64,000 nucleotides of DNA from Azomonas tarimensis (GCF_042648805.1 NZ_JBHRXZ010000006.1:50307-114306); one strand, 5' to 3'. Shown: positions 1 through 9,299, counted from the stretch's first letter. Made by a program: numbers and translations. Notes: generated by a model from the letters alone, not told the origin.

Positions 1-231
1 GGCAGCCGAATAGCTTTCCAGGGGATCGCGAATGTCGACCAGACGGTGCGGAAACCTGGTCAACAGCTCCGCAGACGGTTTGGCGGTTCCGATGTCCATC
101 CCTCGATACACCATCGCTGAGTCGACACTGATGAGCTCGCACGGCAGCACTCGAGCCAGCTCGAGCGCCAGATCGGTCTTGCCGGAGGCGGTGGGGCCCA
201 TCAGAAAGATGGCCGGAGGCAGGGCGGGCAT
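1..231 (-). CDS. miaA: tRNA dimethylallyltransferase, N-terminal part
   Basis: MiaA transfers a dimethylallyl group from DMAPP to A37 of tRNAs that read codons beginning with U. Only the first 77 codons lie in the window; the gene runs off the left edge. The ATG at 231 gives a protein with a P-loop GPTASGKT at residues 12-19, followed by the family pattern ISVDSAMVYRGMDIGTAKP. It follows mutL with a gap of about 100 bp on the same strand, the usual amiB-mutL-miaA order of gammaproteobacteria, so co-transcription is likely. In Pseudomonas hfq normally follows, but that would be outside the window. Confidence 0.95.
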   Translation of the reverse strand, partial: MPALPPAIFLMGPTASGKTDLALELARVLPCELISVDSAMVYRGMDIGTAKPSAELLTRFPHRLVDIRDPLESYSAA

Positions 232-332
232 GGGGACGCTCAAGAGAAACGGCCCGATAGTTTCCGGGCAGTCCCGCCAGGCTGCAAGCGCAACGCGAAT
301 CGAACAGCCGCACCGCCCTGCCGGGAGACCTG

Positions 333-2207
333 CTAGCGACCGCGCAGAAACAGCTTGTCCAGCTCTTCCATGCCGAGCTGGGTCCAGGTCGGCCGGCCGT
401 GGTTGCACTGGCCGCTGCGCTCGGTATGCTCCATGTCGCGCAGCAGGCCGTTCATTTCCGGCAGGCTCAGGCGCCGATTGGCGCGCACGGCACCGTGACA
501 GGCCATGGTGGCCAGCAACTCGTTCAGGTGCGCCTGGATCCGGTCGCTGGTGCCGTACTCAAGCAGATCGGCGAGCACATCGCGCACCAGGCCGGTCGCC
601 TCGGCCTGCTTGAGCAACACCGGGATCTGCCGTATCGCCAGACTTTCCGGGCCGAGCCGCTGAAGCTCGAAACCCAGCCGGCGAAACCATTCGCCATGCT
701 CCTCGGCACAGTCGGCCTCGCGCTGGCTCAACGCCAGGCTTTCCGGCACCAGCAGCGGCTGGCCACGCAATCCTTCGCTGGCCATGGCAGTTTTCAGGCG
801 CTCGTAAGTGATGCGTTCGTGGGCGGCATGCATGTCCACCAGCACCAGGCCGACGGCGTTTTCCGCAAGGATGTAGACCCCTTTGAGCTGCGCCAGGGCG
901 TACCCCAACGGCGGCACGTCACCCTCTGCAGCCGGCAGTTCGGCGACCGGCGCCCCCAGCGGTGCGAAGAACTCACGATAGGCACCACTGGCCTCGGCGG
1001 TCCCGGCCGAAGACGCCGGAGGACGCTGCTGATAGCCAGCCCCTGCGCCACGCCAGGCAGGGGCCGCGGCCGGCGCTTCCAGCAGGCTTGCGGCCAGCGA
1101 CATTTCGCCCTGGCCGCCAAACTCCCCTGCCGCCGCGCCCGACACCACCTCGACTGACGGCGTGATGCCGACCGGCGCGAGCCTATGATCCTCGGGACGG
1201 ACGTCGGCCAGCGCGCGGTGCAGGGTTCCGTAGAGGAAATCGTGGACCATCCGGCTGTCGCGGAACCGCACCTCATGCTTTGTCGGGTGGACATTCACGT
1301 CGACCGCCGCCGGGTCCACCTCCAGGAACAGCACAAAGGTGGGGTGCCGCCCGTTGAACAGCACATCGCGGTAGGCCTGCCGCACCGCGTGGGCCACCAG
1401 CTTGTCGCGCACCGCCCGGCCATTGACGAAGAAGTACTGGAGATCCGCCTGACTACGAGAAAAGGTTGGCAGACCTACCCAACCCCACAAGCGCACCCCG
1501 CTGCGTTCGACGTCGACAGGCAGCGCCTGCTCCAAAAAGGCTGGCCCACAAACCGCACCGACCCGCCTGGCCCTGCCCGCCTCGTCCGTGGCTTCACGCA
1601 GGGCGAGCACGCTCTTGCCGTTGTGCCGCAGGTTGAAACCGACGTCGAAGCGAGCCAGTGCCAGGCGCCGGACGACTTCCTGCAGGTGATCGAACTCGGT
1701 CTTTTCGGTACGCAGGAACTTGCGTCGGGCTGGCGTGTTGAAGAACAGATCGCGCACCTCGACCGAGGTCCCTACCGGATGGGCGGCCGGCTGGATACGC
1801 GAATGCATGTCGCGGCCCTCGGTTTCCACCTGCCAGGCTTCGCTGGCTTCGACGGTCCGGGAGGTCAGGGTCAGGCGGGACACCGAGCTGATCGAGGCCA
1901 GCGCCTCCCCGCGGAAGCCCAGGCTCAATACCTGCTCGAGGTCGGAAAGATCGCGGATCTTGCTCGTGGCATGGCGCGCCAGCGCCAGCGGAAGGTCCTC
2001 GGCCGGAATTCCGTTGCCGTCATCACGCACCCGGAGCAGCTTCACGCCGCCCTGCTCGACCTCGATATCGATACGCCGTGCGCTGGAATCCAGACTGTTT
2101 TCAAGGAGCTCCTTGATCACCGAAGCCGGCCGCTCTACCACCTCGCCCGCGGCAATCTGGTTTGCCAATCGCGGACTGAGCAGCTGGATGCGGGCGCCTG
2201 CGGTCAC
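333..2207 (-). CDS. mutL: DNA mismatch repair protein MutL
   Basis: MutL couples MutS mismatch recognition to strand incision. The 624-residue protein has the GHKL ATPase motifs (ELLENSLDS near residue 36, DDGNG near 62, GFRGEALASI near 97), a low-complexity Ala/Gly linker around 350-420, and a C-terminal dimerisation domain. Near residue 455 it has DMHAAHERITYE, which fits the DxHA(X)2E(X)4E metal-binding motif of MutL proteins with intrinsic nicking activity, and near 600 CNHGRP, the second zinc-site motif. It therefore looks like an endonuclease-type MutL, unlike that of E. coli. The start is a GTG whose GTGA overlaps the amiB stop codon, implying translational coupling. Confidence 0.97.
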   Translation of the reverse strand: MTAGARIQLLSPRLANQIAAGEVVERPASVIKELLENSLDSSARRIDIEVEQGGVKLLRVRDDGNGIPAEDLPLALARHATSKIRDLSDLEQVLSLGFRGEALASISSVSRLTLTSRTVEASEAWQVETEGRDMHSRIQPAAHPVGTSVEVRDLFFNTPARRKFLRTEKTEFDHLQEVVRRLALARFDVGFNLRHNGKSVLALREATDEAGRARRVGAVCGPAFLEQALPVDVERSGVRLWGWVGLPTFSRSQADLQYFFVNGRAVRDKLVAHAVRQAYRDVLFNGRHPTFVLFLEVDPAAVDVNVHPTKHEVRFRDSRMVHDFLYGTLHRALADVRPEDHRLAPVGITPSVEVVSGAAAGEFGGQGEMSLAASLLEAPAAAPAWRGAGAGYQQRPPASSAGTAEASGAYREFFAPLGAPVAELPAAEGDVPPLGYALAQLKGVYILAENAVGLVLVDMHAAHERITYERLKTAMASEGLRGQPLLVPESLALSQREADCAEEHGEWFRRLGFELQRLGPESLAIRQIPVLLKQAEATGLVRDVLADLLEYGTSDRIQAHLNELLATMACHGAVRANRRLSLPEMNGLLRDMEHTERSGQCNHGRPTWTQLGMEELDKLFLRGR

Positions 2208-3616
2208 GGCTCGCCTGCCAGCGTAGGCGCCGGGATGCTGAGCGTCTGACCGATCTTGATCACGTCGTTGCGCAGATTGTTGGCCCTGCGCAATTCCGGA
2301 AGACTGACCTGATAACGCTGGGCCAGCAACGCCAGGCTGTCGCCCGACCGTACCACGTGTTCACGCGGGCCCGGAGCGATCCTTCCGGCATCACGCAGCG
2401 AGGCGATGTAGGTGCCTGGCGGAGGGCTCTCCTGGAAGAACTGGCGAATCCCGCTGTGGATCGAGCGCACCAGTGCCTGCTGGTGGCTCGCGGTCTGCAG
2501 CTTGCGAGCCTCGGACGGATTGGAGATAAAGCCCGTCTCCACAAGAATCGAGGGAATGTCAGGCGACTTGAGCACCATGAAACCGGCCTGCTCGACCCGC
2601 GGCTTGTGCAGCGGCGTGATGCTGCCCATGTTGCTCAGCACCTTTTGCCCGACGTTGAGGCTGGACGAAAGGGTGGCGGTCATCGAAAGGTCCAGCAGCA
2701 CCCCGGCAAGCATGCGGTCCTTGTCGTCGAGCTTGACATTACCCACGCCACCGATCAGATCGGAGCGGTTCTCGCTATCGGCCAGCCAGCGCGCGGTTTC
2801 CGAGGTCGCACCGCCATCCGAGAGCGCAAACACCGACGCGCCATAGGCGGAAGTGCGGGGCGCGGCATCCGCATGGATCGATATGAAAAGGTCGGCACCC
2901 TGCCTGCGGGCGATCTCGGTGCGCTTGCGCAGCGGAATGAAATAATCACCGGTGCGCACCAGCTCGGCCCTGTAGCCTTTTTCGGCATTGATCGCGCTCT
3001 GCAGTTTCTTCGAGATCGACAACACGACGTCCTTTTCCCGAACACCGGCAGGGCCGATGGCACCTGGGTCCTCACCGCCGTGACCGGCGTCAATGGCGAT
3101 GACGATGTCGCGCTGCTCCCTGGAGGGGGCTGGTAGGCGAGTCGCCGGGCGGTTCGGCGAGACTGGCGGCGCAGGCGTCGAAGGCGTCGCGGTGGCCGGC
3201 GGCCGACTGGCGACCGCGACCGAGCCCTTGTCAAACAGGTCCACCACCAGGCGATGACCGTATTCCTGATTGGGTTCCAGGGTAAAGCTGCGTGGAGTGA
3301 CTTCCGCGGACAGGTCGATGACCAGCCGCAATCCGTTGCCGTCCTGCTGCCCGGCGCGGACCCCGGTGATCGGCGTATTGGCGAGCGGCAAGCGATCGAG
3401 CGCCCCTTTCACGCCGGCAGCCGAGACATCGATGACTATTCTGTCGGGAGCCGCCAGGGTGAAGACATTATGTTGCACCGGGCCCGACAGATCGAACACC
3501 AGCCGCGTGTTATCCGGCGCCCGCCAGAGACGTACGCCTTCGATGTTGGAAACGGCCCAGGCCTGGGCCGAGAGCAGCATCACTGCCAAAGCGGTAATCC
3601 ACGCGCGCATGCGCAT
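2204..3616 (-). CDS. amiB: N-acetylmuramoyl-L-alanine amidase (AmiB type) with LysM domain
   Basis: A periplasmic zinc amidase that cleaves the stem peptide from MurNAc during daughter-cell separation. I place the start at the ATG at 3616 (MRMRAWITAL), because the next residues form a signal peptide ending near AQAWA; an in-frame ATG at 3610 is an alternative. Longer upstream frames would run into tsaE. Domain order: AMIN septal-targeting domain (about residues 25-130), a Pro/Thr-rich linker, the Amidase_3 catalytic domain (about 175-400, with IDAGHGGEDPGA at its start) and a C-terminal LysM peptidoglycan-binding repeat. The length, 470 residues, matches Pseudomonas AmiB. It lies 17 bp after tsaE and overlaps mutL by 4 bp. 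Confidence 0.95.
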   Translation of the reverse strand: MRMRAWITALAVMLLSAQAWAVSNIEGVRLWRAPDNTRLVFDLSGPVQHNVFTLAAPDRIVIDVSAAGVKGALDRLPLANTPITGVRAGQQDGNGLRLVIDLSAEVTPRSFTLEPNQEYGHRLVVDLFDKGSVAVASRPPATATPSTPAPPVSPNRPATRLPAPSREQRDIVIAIDAGHGGEDPGAIGPAGVREKDVVLSISKKLQSAINAEKGYRAELVRTGDYFIPLRKRTEIARRQGADLFISIHADAAPRTSAYGASVFALSDGGATSETARWLADSENRSDLIGGVGNVKLDDKDRMLAGVLLDLSMTATLSSSLNVGQKVLSNMGSITPLHKPRVEQAGFMVLKSPDIPSILVETGFISNPSEARKLQTASHQQALVRSIHSGIRQFFQESPPPGTYIASLRDAGRIAPGPREHVVRSGDSLALLAQRYQVSLPELRRANNLRNDVIKIGQTLSIPAPTLAGEP

Positions 3617-3633
3617 ACCCAACCCCACGCTAG

Positions 3634-4104
3634 TCAAGTCTTCCCGTTGGCCAGGGAGGCACACCAGGCTTGGCCCCGCCCCCCTTGAGGCATAAGGCGC
3701 AGCGAACGCCCCGCCCCTTCGGGCGTAATGGTAATGGTCAGGTCTGCCTTTGGCAAAATGCCGACTCCGCGCTCCGGCCACTCCACCAGGCACAGGGCAT
3801 CGGGCTGCAGATAGTCGCGGATACCCATGAATTCCAGCTCCTCGGGGTCGGCAAGGCGGTAAAGATCGAAATGGTAGATTTTCATACCTTCCAGTTCGTA
3901 GGGCTCCACCAGGGTGAAGGTCGGGCTTTTCACCTTGCCCTGGTGCCCCAGTCCGCGCAGCAGACCGCGCGACAGGGTTGTCTTGCCAGCGCCCAGATCG
4001 CCGTTCAGGTACAGGACACCACGCCCCTCGGTGAGCAGGCCAAGTCGCGCCCCGAGCGCCAGCATCGCTTCCTCGTTTTCGGCATGGAGTGTTACTTCAG
4101 ACAT
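3634..4104 (-). CDS. tsaE: tRNA threonylcarbamoyladenosine biosynthesis ATPase TsaE
   Basis: TsaE (YjeE) is the small ATPase that recycles the TsaB-TsaD complex during formation of t6A37 in tRNAs reading ANN codons. The 156-residue protein carries the Walker A sequence GDLGAGKTTLSRG at about residues 35-47, then the family patterns SPTFTLVEPYE and YHFDLYRL. Its ATG lies 13 bp inside the end of nnr, and amiB starts 17 bp after its stop, so nnr-tsaE-amiB-mutL-miaA reads as one leftward operon. This order is conserved across gammaproteobacteria. Confidence 0.96.
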   Translation of the reverse strand: MSEVTLHAENEEAMLALGARLGLLTEGRGVLYLNGDLGAGKTTLSRGLLRGLGHQGKVKSPTFTLVEPYELEGMKIYHFDLYRLADPEELEFMGIRDYLQPDALCLVEWPERGVGILPKADLTITITPEGAGRSLRLMPQGGRGQAWCASLANGKT

Positions 4105-5579
4105 GGCGACTGCGCCTCTAGGGTTTCGCGGATGAAGGGTATAAGCTCACTGGCCACCAGGCCGCGCCCCAGGCGCCCTGCCCGCTCGCCAGCGACAGCG
4201 TGCAACCAGACTCCGAGACAGGCGGCCTCGAACGGCTCGAGCCCCTGCGCCAGCAGGGCAGCGAGCAAACCGGCGAGCACATCGCCCAACCCGGCACTGG
4301 CCATGGCCGGGTGGCCACGGTCACATAGGGCAAGCCGGCCATCGCGCGCCGCGACCAGCGTGCCCGCGCCCTTGAGCAGGGCGACGCAGCGGTAGCGCCG
4401 AGCCAGCTCGCGAACGGCCCGGGGGCGATCGGCCTGCACTTCGGCGACGGTGCAGTGCAGCAGTCGCGCCGCTTCGCCGGGATGCGGCGTGATCAGGCTC
4501 TGGCCTGGCAGCTCGAACCCGTCCATGGCGAGCAGGTTGAGCGCATCGGCATCCCAGACCTGGGGGACGGCGCGCTCCAGCACCACGCTCAACAGGCTGC
4601 GCCCCCAAGGCCCCTGACCCAGGCCCGGCCCGAGCACCAGTACCTCTGCCCGATCGAGCAAGGGACCCATGGGATAAGTGGACTCCACGCCCTGACACAT
4701 CACTTCGGGCAAACGGACCAGCGAGGCACCGACATGTTCCGGCCGGGTAGCCAGGGTCACCATGCCGGCGCCACTGCGCAGGGCCGCCTCGCTACACAGA
4801 AGCGCCGCACCGCCGGTACCGAGATCGCCGCCGATGACCAGCACATGGCCATGGCTGCCCTTGTGATCGGTGCGTGATCGCGAACCCAATTTCGGCAACG
4901 CCGCCCCGTCCAGTCGCAGCGCAGCGGGCTCGAGGGCCGGCGCCGCCTCCAGCGGATCGAACACCAGCGCTCCTGTCAGGTCCGGCCCCTCGCCGGTGAA
5001 CAGGCCCAGCTTCAGGGCGACGAAGGTGACGGTCAGGTCGGCCCGCACAGCCCGGCCGAAACGGCGCCCGGTATCGGCACAGAGCCCAGAAGGCAGATCG
5101 ACCGCCAGCACTGGCTGGCCGCTCAAGTTGATCGCCTCGATTACCTCCGCGTAGTCGCCACGCACCTCGCCCGATATTCCGGTGCCCAGCAGGGCATCCA
5201 CCAGCACACCCGCCATCTCGGCAGAAGCCTGCCAGGGAACCACCGCCACGCCGGCAGCCTGGGCATCGCTGTGGGCGCGAGCGGCATCCCCTTGCAGGGC
5301 GGCCGGATCACCCACCGCCAGCACCCGTGCCGACCACCCGGCCCGCTGGGCGAACGCGGCGATCAGATAGCCGTCACCGGCATTGTTGCCCCGCCCGGCC
5401 AACACCGTCAGTTCGCGAGCATCCGGCCAGCGCTGGCGCAACGCGCGCCAGGCCGCGCGGGCGGCGCGTTGCATCAGTTCGAAACCGGAAGTACCCGCCT
5501 CGATCAGACCAGTGTCGAGCTCGCGGGTCTGCGCGGCGGTGTAAAGGGCGACGGGAAGGGCTACAGTCGTCTGCGGCAT
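4092..5579 (-). CDS. nnr: bifunctional NAD(P)H-hydrate epimerase / ADP-dependent dehydratase
   Basis: Nnr repairs NAD(P)HX, the damaged hydrated form of NAD(P)H. The N-terminal YjeF_N half (about residues 1-220) epimerises it, with GRGNNAGDGYLIA as the nucleotide-binding loop. The C-terminal ribokinase-like half (about 230-490) dehydrates it, with the signatures SHGHVLVIGGDLGTGGAALL and GLGDVLAGLLAALLAQG. The ATG at 5579 (MPQTTVALP) gives 495 residues, normal for the family. It is the first gene of the leftward operon and diverges from queG. Its last 13 bp overlap tsaE. Confidence 0.95.
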   Translation of the reverse strand: MPQTTVALPVALYTAAQTRELDTGLIEAGTSGFELMQRAARAAWRALRQRWPDARELTVLAGRGNNAGDGYLIAAFAQRAGWSARVLAVGDPAALQGDAARAHSDAQAAGVAVVPWQASAEMAGVLVDALLGTGISGEVRGDYAEVIEAINLSGQPVLAVDLPSGLCADTGRRFGRAVRADLTVTFVALKLGLFTGEGPDLTGALVFDPLEAAPALEPAALRLDGAALPKLGSRSRTDHKGSHGHVLVIGGDLGTGGAALLCSEAALRSGAGMVTLATRPEHVGASLVRLPEVMCQGVESTYPMGPLLDRAEVLVLGPGLGQGPWGRSLLSVVLERAVPQVWDADALNLLAMDGFELPGQSLITPHPGEAARLLHCTVAEVQADRPRAVRELARRYRCVALLKGAGTLVAARDGRLALCDRGHPAMASAGLGDVLAGLLAALLAQGLEPFEAACLGVWLHAVAGERAGRLGRGLVASELIPFIRETLEAQSPCLK

Positions 5580-5607
5580 GAAACATCCATTCTTCGGGAG
5601 GCGTAGA

Positions 5608-5613
5608 ATTATA
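5608..5613 (-). promoter_or_regulatory. candidate -10 element upstream of nnr
   Basis: In the 67-bp gap between the divergent nnr and queG genes the minus strand reads TATAAT, a perfect sigma-70 -10 box, 29 bp before the nnr ATG. No good -35 box lies 16-18 bp further upstream, so this would be a weak or activator-assisted promoter. It is based on the hexamer alone. Confidence 0.35.
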
Positions 5614-5646
5614 CGCTTCGCCCGCCACAGGCCGCCGCAGTTTCCG

Positions 5647-6729
5647 ATGTCCAGCGATTCCCCCGACCTCACCGCCCTTACCCGCCAGATAAAGACCTGG
5701 GCCGCCGAATACGGCTTCCAGGAAACCGGCATCAGCGGCCTCGAGCTTGGCGAGCATGAGCAGCATCTGCAGCGCTGGCTTGAAGCGGGCTACCAGGGCG
5801 AAATGGACTACATGGCCGCCCACGGCAGCAAGCGCTGGCGCCCCGCCGAACTGGTACCGGGCACGCTGCGGGTGATCTCGCTGCGCATGGATTACCTGCC
5901 CGGGGACACCGAGATGACCCGCCGCCTGGGCCAGCCGGAGCGGGCCTACATCTCTCGCTACGCGCTGGGCCGCGACTACCACAAGCTGATCCGCAAGCGC
6001 CTGCAACAGCTGGCCGAACGCATTGCCAAGGCCATTGGCCCGTTCGGTTACCGGGCCTTTGTCGACAGCGCACCGGTACTGGAAAAGGCCCTGGCGCAGC
6101 AGGCCGGTCTTGGCTGGATCGGCAAGAACACGCTGCTGCTCAATCGCCGAGCGGGCAGCTGGTTCTTTCTCGGCGAGCTGTTCGTCGACATTCCCTTGCC
6201 GGTGGACGAGGCCCATGCAAAAGACCATTGTGGCAGCTGCAGCGCCTGCCTGAGCAGTTGCCCCACCGACGCATTTGTCGGCGAGAAGGTGCTGGATGCG
6301 CGGCGCTGCATTTCCTACCTGACCATCGAGCTCAAGGGACCGATTCCCGAGGCGCTGCGTGCGCCCATCGGCAACCGCGTGTTTGGCTGCGACGATTGCC
6401 AGGTCGTCTGCCCCTGGAATCGCTTCGCCCGCCCGACGGAGCAGGCGGACTTCCAGCCGCGTCACCGCCTGGATAACAGCGAGCTGGCCGAACTGTTCCG
6501 CTGGAGCGAAGAAGAGTTTCTCAGCCGCACCGAAGGCTCGCCGCTGCGCCGCGCAGGTTACGAGCGGTGGCTGCGCAACCTTGCCGTGGGACTGGGTAAC
6601 GCACCTTCGACCATCCCTGTGCTCCAGGCCCTGCAGGCGCGCCGGGACCATCCTTCAGCGCTGGTCCGCGAGCACGTCGAATGGGCTCTGCAACAACATA
6701 GAACACGTTCGGCTGGCCCTGTTTCATAA
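5647..6729 (+). CDS. queG: epoxyqueuosine reductase
   Basis: QueG carries out the last step of queuosine synthesis, the cobalamin-dependent reduction of epoxyqueuosine to queuosine in the anticodon of GUN tRNAs. The ATG at 5647 (MSSDSPDLTAL) gives 360 residues, the normal length; an in-frame ATG at 5578 would add 23 atypical residues overlapping the start of nnr. Two [4Fe-4S] motifs are visible: CGSCSACLSSCPTDAF near residue 197 and CDDCQVVCPWN near 249. A HEAT-like C-terminal region follows. In PAO1, as I remember it, orn lies beside queG; here the gene instead converges on an FtsH paralogue with a 19-bp gap. Confidence 0.95.
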   Translation: MSSDSPDLTALTRQIKTWAAEYGFQETGISGLELGEHEQHLQRWLEAGYQGEMDYMAAHGSKRWRPAELVPGTLRVISLRMDYLPGDTEMTRRLGQPERAYISRYALGRDYHKLIRKRLQQLAERIAKAIGPFGYRAFVDSAPVLEKALAQQAGLGWIGKNTLLLNRRAGSWFFLGELFVDIPLPVDEAHAKDHCGSCSACLSSCPTDAFVGEKVLDARRCISYLTIELKGPIPEALRAPIGNRVFGCDDCQVVCPWNRFARPTEQADFQPRHRLDNSELAELFRWSEEEFLSRTEGSPLRRAGYERWLRNLAVGLGNAPSTIPVLQALQARRDHPSALVREHVEWALQQHRTRSAGPVS

Positions 6730-6748
6730 GGCCCGTCGCAAGGGGAAC

Positions 6749-8575
6749 TCAGGCTCCCACACCCAGTTCCCCCGCGCACAGTTGCTTCAGTGCAATGGCA
6801 TCGAGGGTCTCGTCGTGCAGCAATTGCCTGGCGCAACGCTCGAGCCGTTCACGCCGGGCTTCCAGCAGCTGCAGACTGAGCTGGAAGGCGTGGTCGACCA
6901 GGCCCTTGACCTCCTCGTCGATGGCACAGGCGGTGCTTTCCGAATAGTCGTGCTGAGCCTTGATACCCGGTAACCCTTCGCCCAGATAGCCATGCGGCTC
7001 GCGCTCCAATGCTAGGTGACCGAGCCGATCCGACATGCCATAGCGGGTGACCATCGCCCGCGCGATATCGGTCACCTTGGCCAGATCGTCCGCCGCCCCG
7101 GTGGACAACTGGCCATATACCAGCCACTCGGCGGCCCGCCCGCCCAGCAGCACCGCCATCTTGTGCTCGAGCTCCTCGCGGGTCATGAGAAAGCGGTCTT
7201 CGATCGGCCGCTGCAGGGTGTAGCCGAGCGCGCCCATGCCGCGCGGGATGATGGAGATCTTGTGTACCGGATCGCAGCCGGGCAAGGCCATTGCCACCAG
7301 CGCATGCCCCATCTCGTGATAGGCCACCACCTCTCGTTCACGCGGGTTGAGCAGCCGGTTGCGCTTCTCGAGCCCGGCGATGATGCGCTCGATCGCGGCC
7401 ATGAAATCTGCCATGGCCACCTCATCGGCCTCCCGCCGGGTCGCCAGAAGCGTCGCCTCGTTGACCAGGTTGGCCAGGTCGGCACCGCTGAAACCCGGCG
7501 TCAGGGCGGCGATCTCCTGCGCATCGACATCGACTGCCAGTCGCGCGCGCTTGAGATGGACGTCGAGGATCTGTTCACGCCCTACCTTGTCCGGCCGGTC
7601 CACCAGCACCTGCCGATCGAAGCGACCCGCCCGGAGCAGCGCGGCATCGAGAATCTCCGGTCGATTGGTGGCCGCCAGCAGAACCAGACCACTGGAAGTA
7701 TCGAAGCCGTCCAACTCGGCCAGCAACTGGTTGAGCGTCTGCTCCTTCTCGTCATGTCCGCCGCTCAACGGACCCGCGCCACGGGCGCGACCGAGGGCGT
7801 CCAGCTCGTCGATGAAGATGATGGCCGGCGCCTGGGTCCGCGCCTGCTCGAACAGGTCCCTGACTCGGGCAGCGCCGACGCCGACAAACAGCTCGACGAA
7901 CTCCGAGCCGGATATGGAAAAGAACGGCACCCGTGCCTCGCCGGCGACGGCCTTGGCCAGCAGAGTCTTGCCGGTACCCGGCGGGCCGACCAGCAGCACT
8001 CCCTTGGGCATGCGCCCACCCAGGCGACCATAACGCTCGGGCTCGCGCAAAAAGTCGACGATCTCGCGAAGCTCGGCCTTGGCCTCATCGACCCCGGCGA
8101 CGTCGGCGAAGGTCACCCGGGTATCGGTCTCGACATAGATGCGCGCACGGCTCTTGCCGATCTGCATCATGCCGCCGCCGAAACCGCCACTGCCCATGCG
8201 CCGCAGCAGAAACAGCCAGAGGCCGACAAACATCAGGGCAGGCAAGGTCCAGGCGACCAGGTCGCGGACCAGGGTGCTCTCGATTCGCCCGGCATAGCGG
8301 ACCGGGTAGCGCGCCAGCTGCTCGGCCAACGCCGGCTCGATCCGCGTGGTAACGAAACGGCGTGCGCCGCCGGGCAGAGGCTCTTTCAGGGTGCCTTCGA
8401 TCTGCCGGTCGGTCACGGCCAGCGATTCGATACGCTCCTCGCGCAGATACTGCTCGAACTCGCTGTAGGGAATGCGGCTGACCGGATCCTGCACGGAGAC
8501 AAACCATTGGATGATCATGAAGCCCAGCAGGGCAAGCATCCAGTAGCTGATATGAAATTGAGCCTGCTGCTTCAT
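6749..8575 (-). CDS. accessory FtsH-type ATP-dependent zinc metalloprotease
   Basis: A membrane-anchored AAA+ protease that unfolds and degrades membrane and cytosolic proteins. The ATG at 8575 has an excellent AAGGAGG site just upstream, giving 608 residues. Order: TM1 about 10-28, a periplasmic FtsH_ext domain, TM2 about 107-125 followed by LLRRMGSGG, Walker A GPPGTGKT 197-204, Walker B IIFIDELDA 252-260, second region of homology ALLRAGRFDRQ near 312, zinc motif HEMGH 420-424 and a likely third ligand Asp near 496. It differs from housekeeping Pseudomonas FtsH (HEAGH, LRPGRFDRQ, a longer acidic C-terminus), so it is a second copy. It resembles, from memory, FtsH proteins carried on heat-resistance islands, but none of their partner genes are present here. 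It lies 91 bp downstream of ubiX. Confidence 0.88.
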   Translation of the reverse strand: MKQQAQFHISYWMLALLGFMIIQWFVSVQDPVSRIPYSEFEQYLREERIESLAVTDRQIEGTLKEPLPGGARRFVTTRIEPALAEQLARYPVRYAGRIESTLVRDLVAWTLPALMFVGLWLFLLRRMGSGGFGGGMMQIGKSRARIYVETDTRVTFADVAGVDEAKAELREIVDFLREPERYGRLGGRMPKGVLLVGPPGTGKTLLAKAVAGEARVPFFSISGSEFVELFVGVGAARVRDLFEQARTQAPAIIFIDELDALGRARGAGPLSGGHDEKEQTLNQLLAELDGFDTSSGLVLLAATNRPEILDAALLRAGRFDRQVLVDRPDKVGREQILDVHLKRARLAVDVDAQEIAALTPGFSGADLANLVNEATLLATRREADEVAMADFMAAIERIIAGLEKRNRLLNPREREVVAYHEMGHALVAMALPGCDPVHKISIIPRGMGALGYTLQRPIEDRFLMTREELEHKMAVLLGGRAAEWLVYGQLSTGAADDLAKVTDIARAMVTRYGMSDRLGHLALEREPHGYLGEGLPGIKAQHDYSESTACAIDEEVKGLVDHAFQLSLQLLEARRERLERCARQLLHDETLDAIALKQLCAGELGVGA

Positions 8576-8666
8576 GACGCCTCCTTGACCACCGGGCCCG
8601 ACCTTACCCGGCCGGATCCGGTCGTGCATGGATCTGGATCAGCGAAACGCACAGCCGTCGCCGAAC

Positions 8667-9299
8667 TCAGTCCTCGGCGCTCACCAGATGATGCTCACCC
8701 CAGCGCGGCAGCATGTCCTGGGGGATCTCCAGCTGGTTGAGTATCCGCGCCACCACGAAATCGACCAGATCATCGAGCGTCTGTGGCTGGTGGTAGAAGC
8801 CCGGCGAGGCCGGCAGGATGACCGCTCCGAGATTGGACAGCCTGAGCATGTTTTCCAGATGAATGCTCGAATAAGGCGCCTCCCTGGGGACAAGGATCAG
8901 CTTGCGTCGCTCTTTCAGCGCGACATCCGCCGCACGCTCGATGAGGTTGTTGCAGGCACCGGTGGCGATTGCCGACAGGGTTCCGGTGGAACAAGGCACC
9001 ACCACCATGGCCCCTGGCGCCCCCGATCCCGAAGCCGCAGGGGCCATCCAGTCCTCCTTGCCAAACACCCGGATCTGTCCGGGAGCAGCGCCGGTGTACT
9101 CGGTGAGAAACGCCTGGATCGCCTGGGGCTTGGCCGGCAGGGTGACGTCGGTTTCGGTGCTCATCACCAGTTGCGCCGCCTTGGAGATGAGGAAATGCAC
9201 CTCGCGGTCCTCTTGGACCAGGCAATCCAGCAGGCGCAGGCCGTATTGCGCGCCGGAGGCTCCGGTCATGGCCAGGGTGATGCGCTCGAAACCGCTCAT
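8667..9299 (-). CDS. ubiX: flavin prenyltransferase UbiX
   Basis: UbiX joins a dimethylallyl group to FMN to make prenylated FMN, the cofactor of the UbiD decarboxylase in ubiquinone synthesis. The 210-residue protein starts with ITLAMTGASGAQYGLRLLD, the flavin-binding TGASG motif, and contains VVVPCSTGTLSAIATG and LVPREAPYSSIHLENML, both family signatures. It lies 62 bp after mpl on the same strand, the same pairing as in other Pseudomonas, so mpl-ubiX is probably an operon that may read on into the FtsH gene. Confidence 0.95.
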   Translation of the reverse strand: MSGFERITLAMTGASGAQYGLRLLDCLVQEDREVHFLISKAAQLVMSTETDVTLPAKPQAIQAFLTEYTGAAPGQIRVFGKEDWMAPAASGSGAPGAMVVVPCSTGTLSAIATGACNNLIERAADVALKERRKLILVPREAPYSSIHLENMLRLSNLGAVILPASPGFYHQPQTLDDLVDFVVARILNQLEIPQDMLPRWGEHHLVSAED

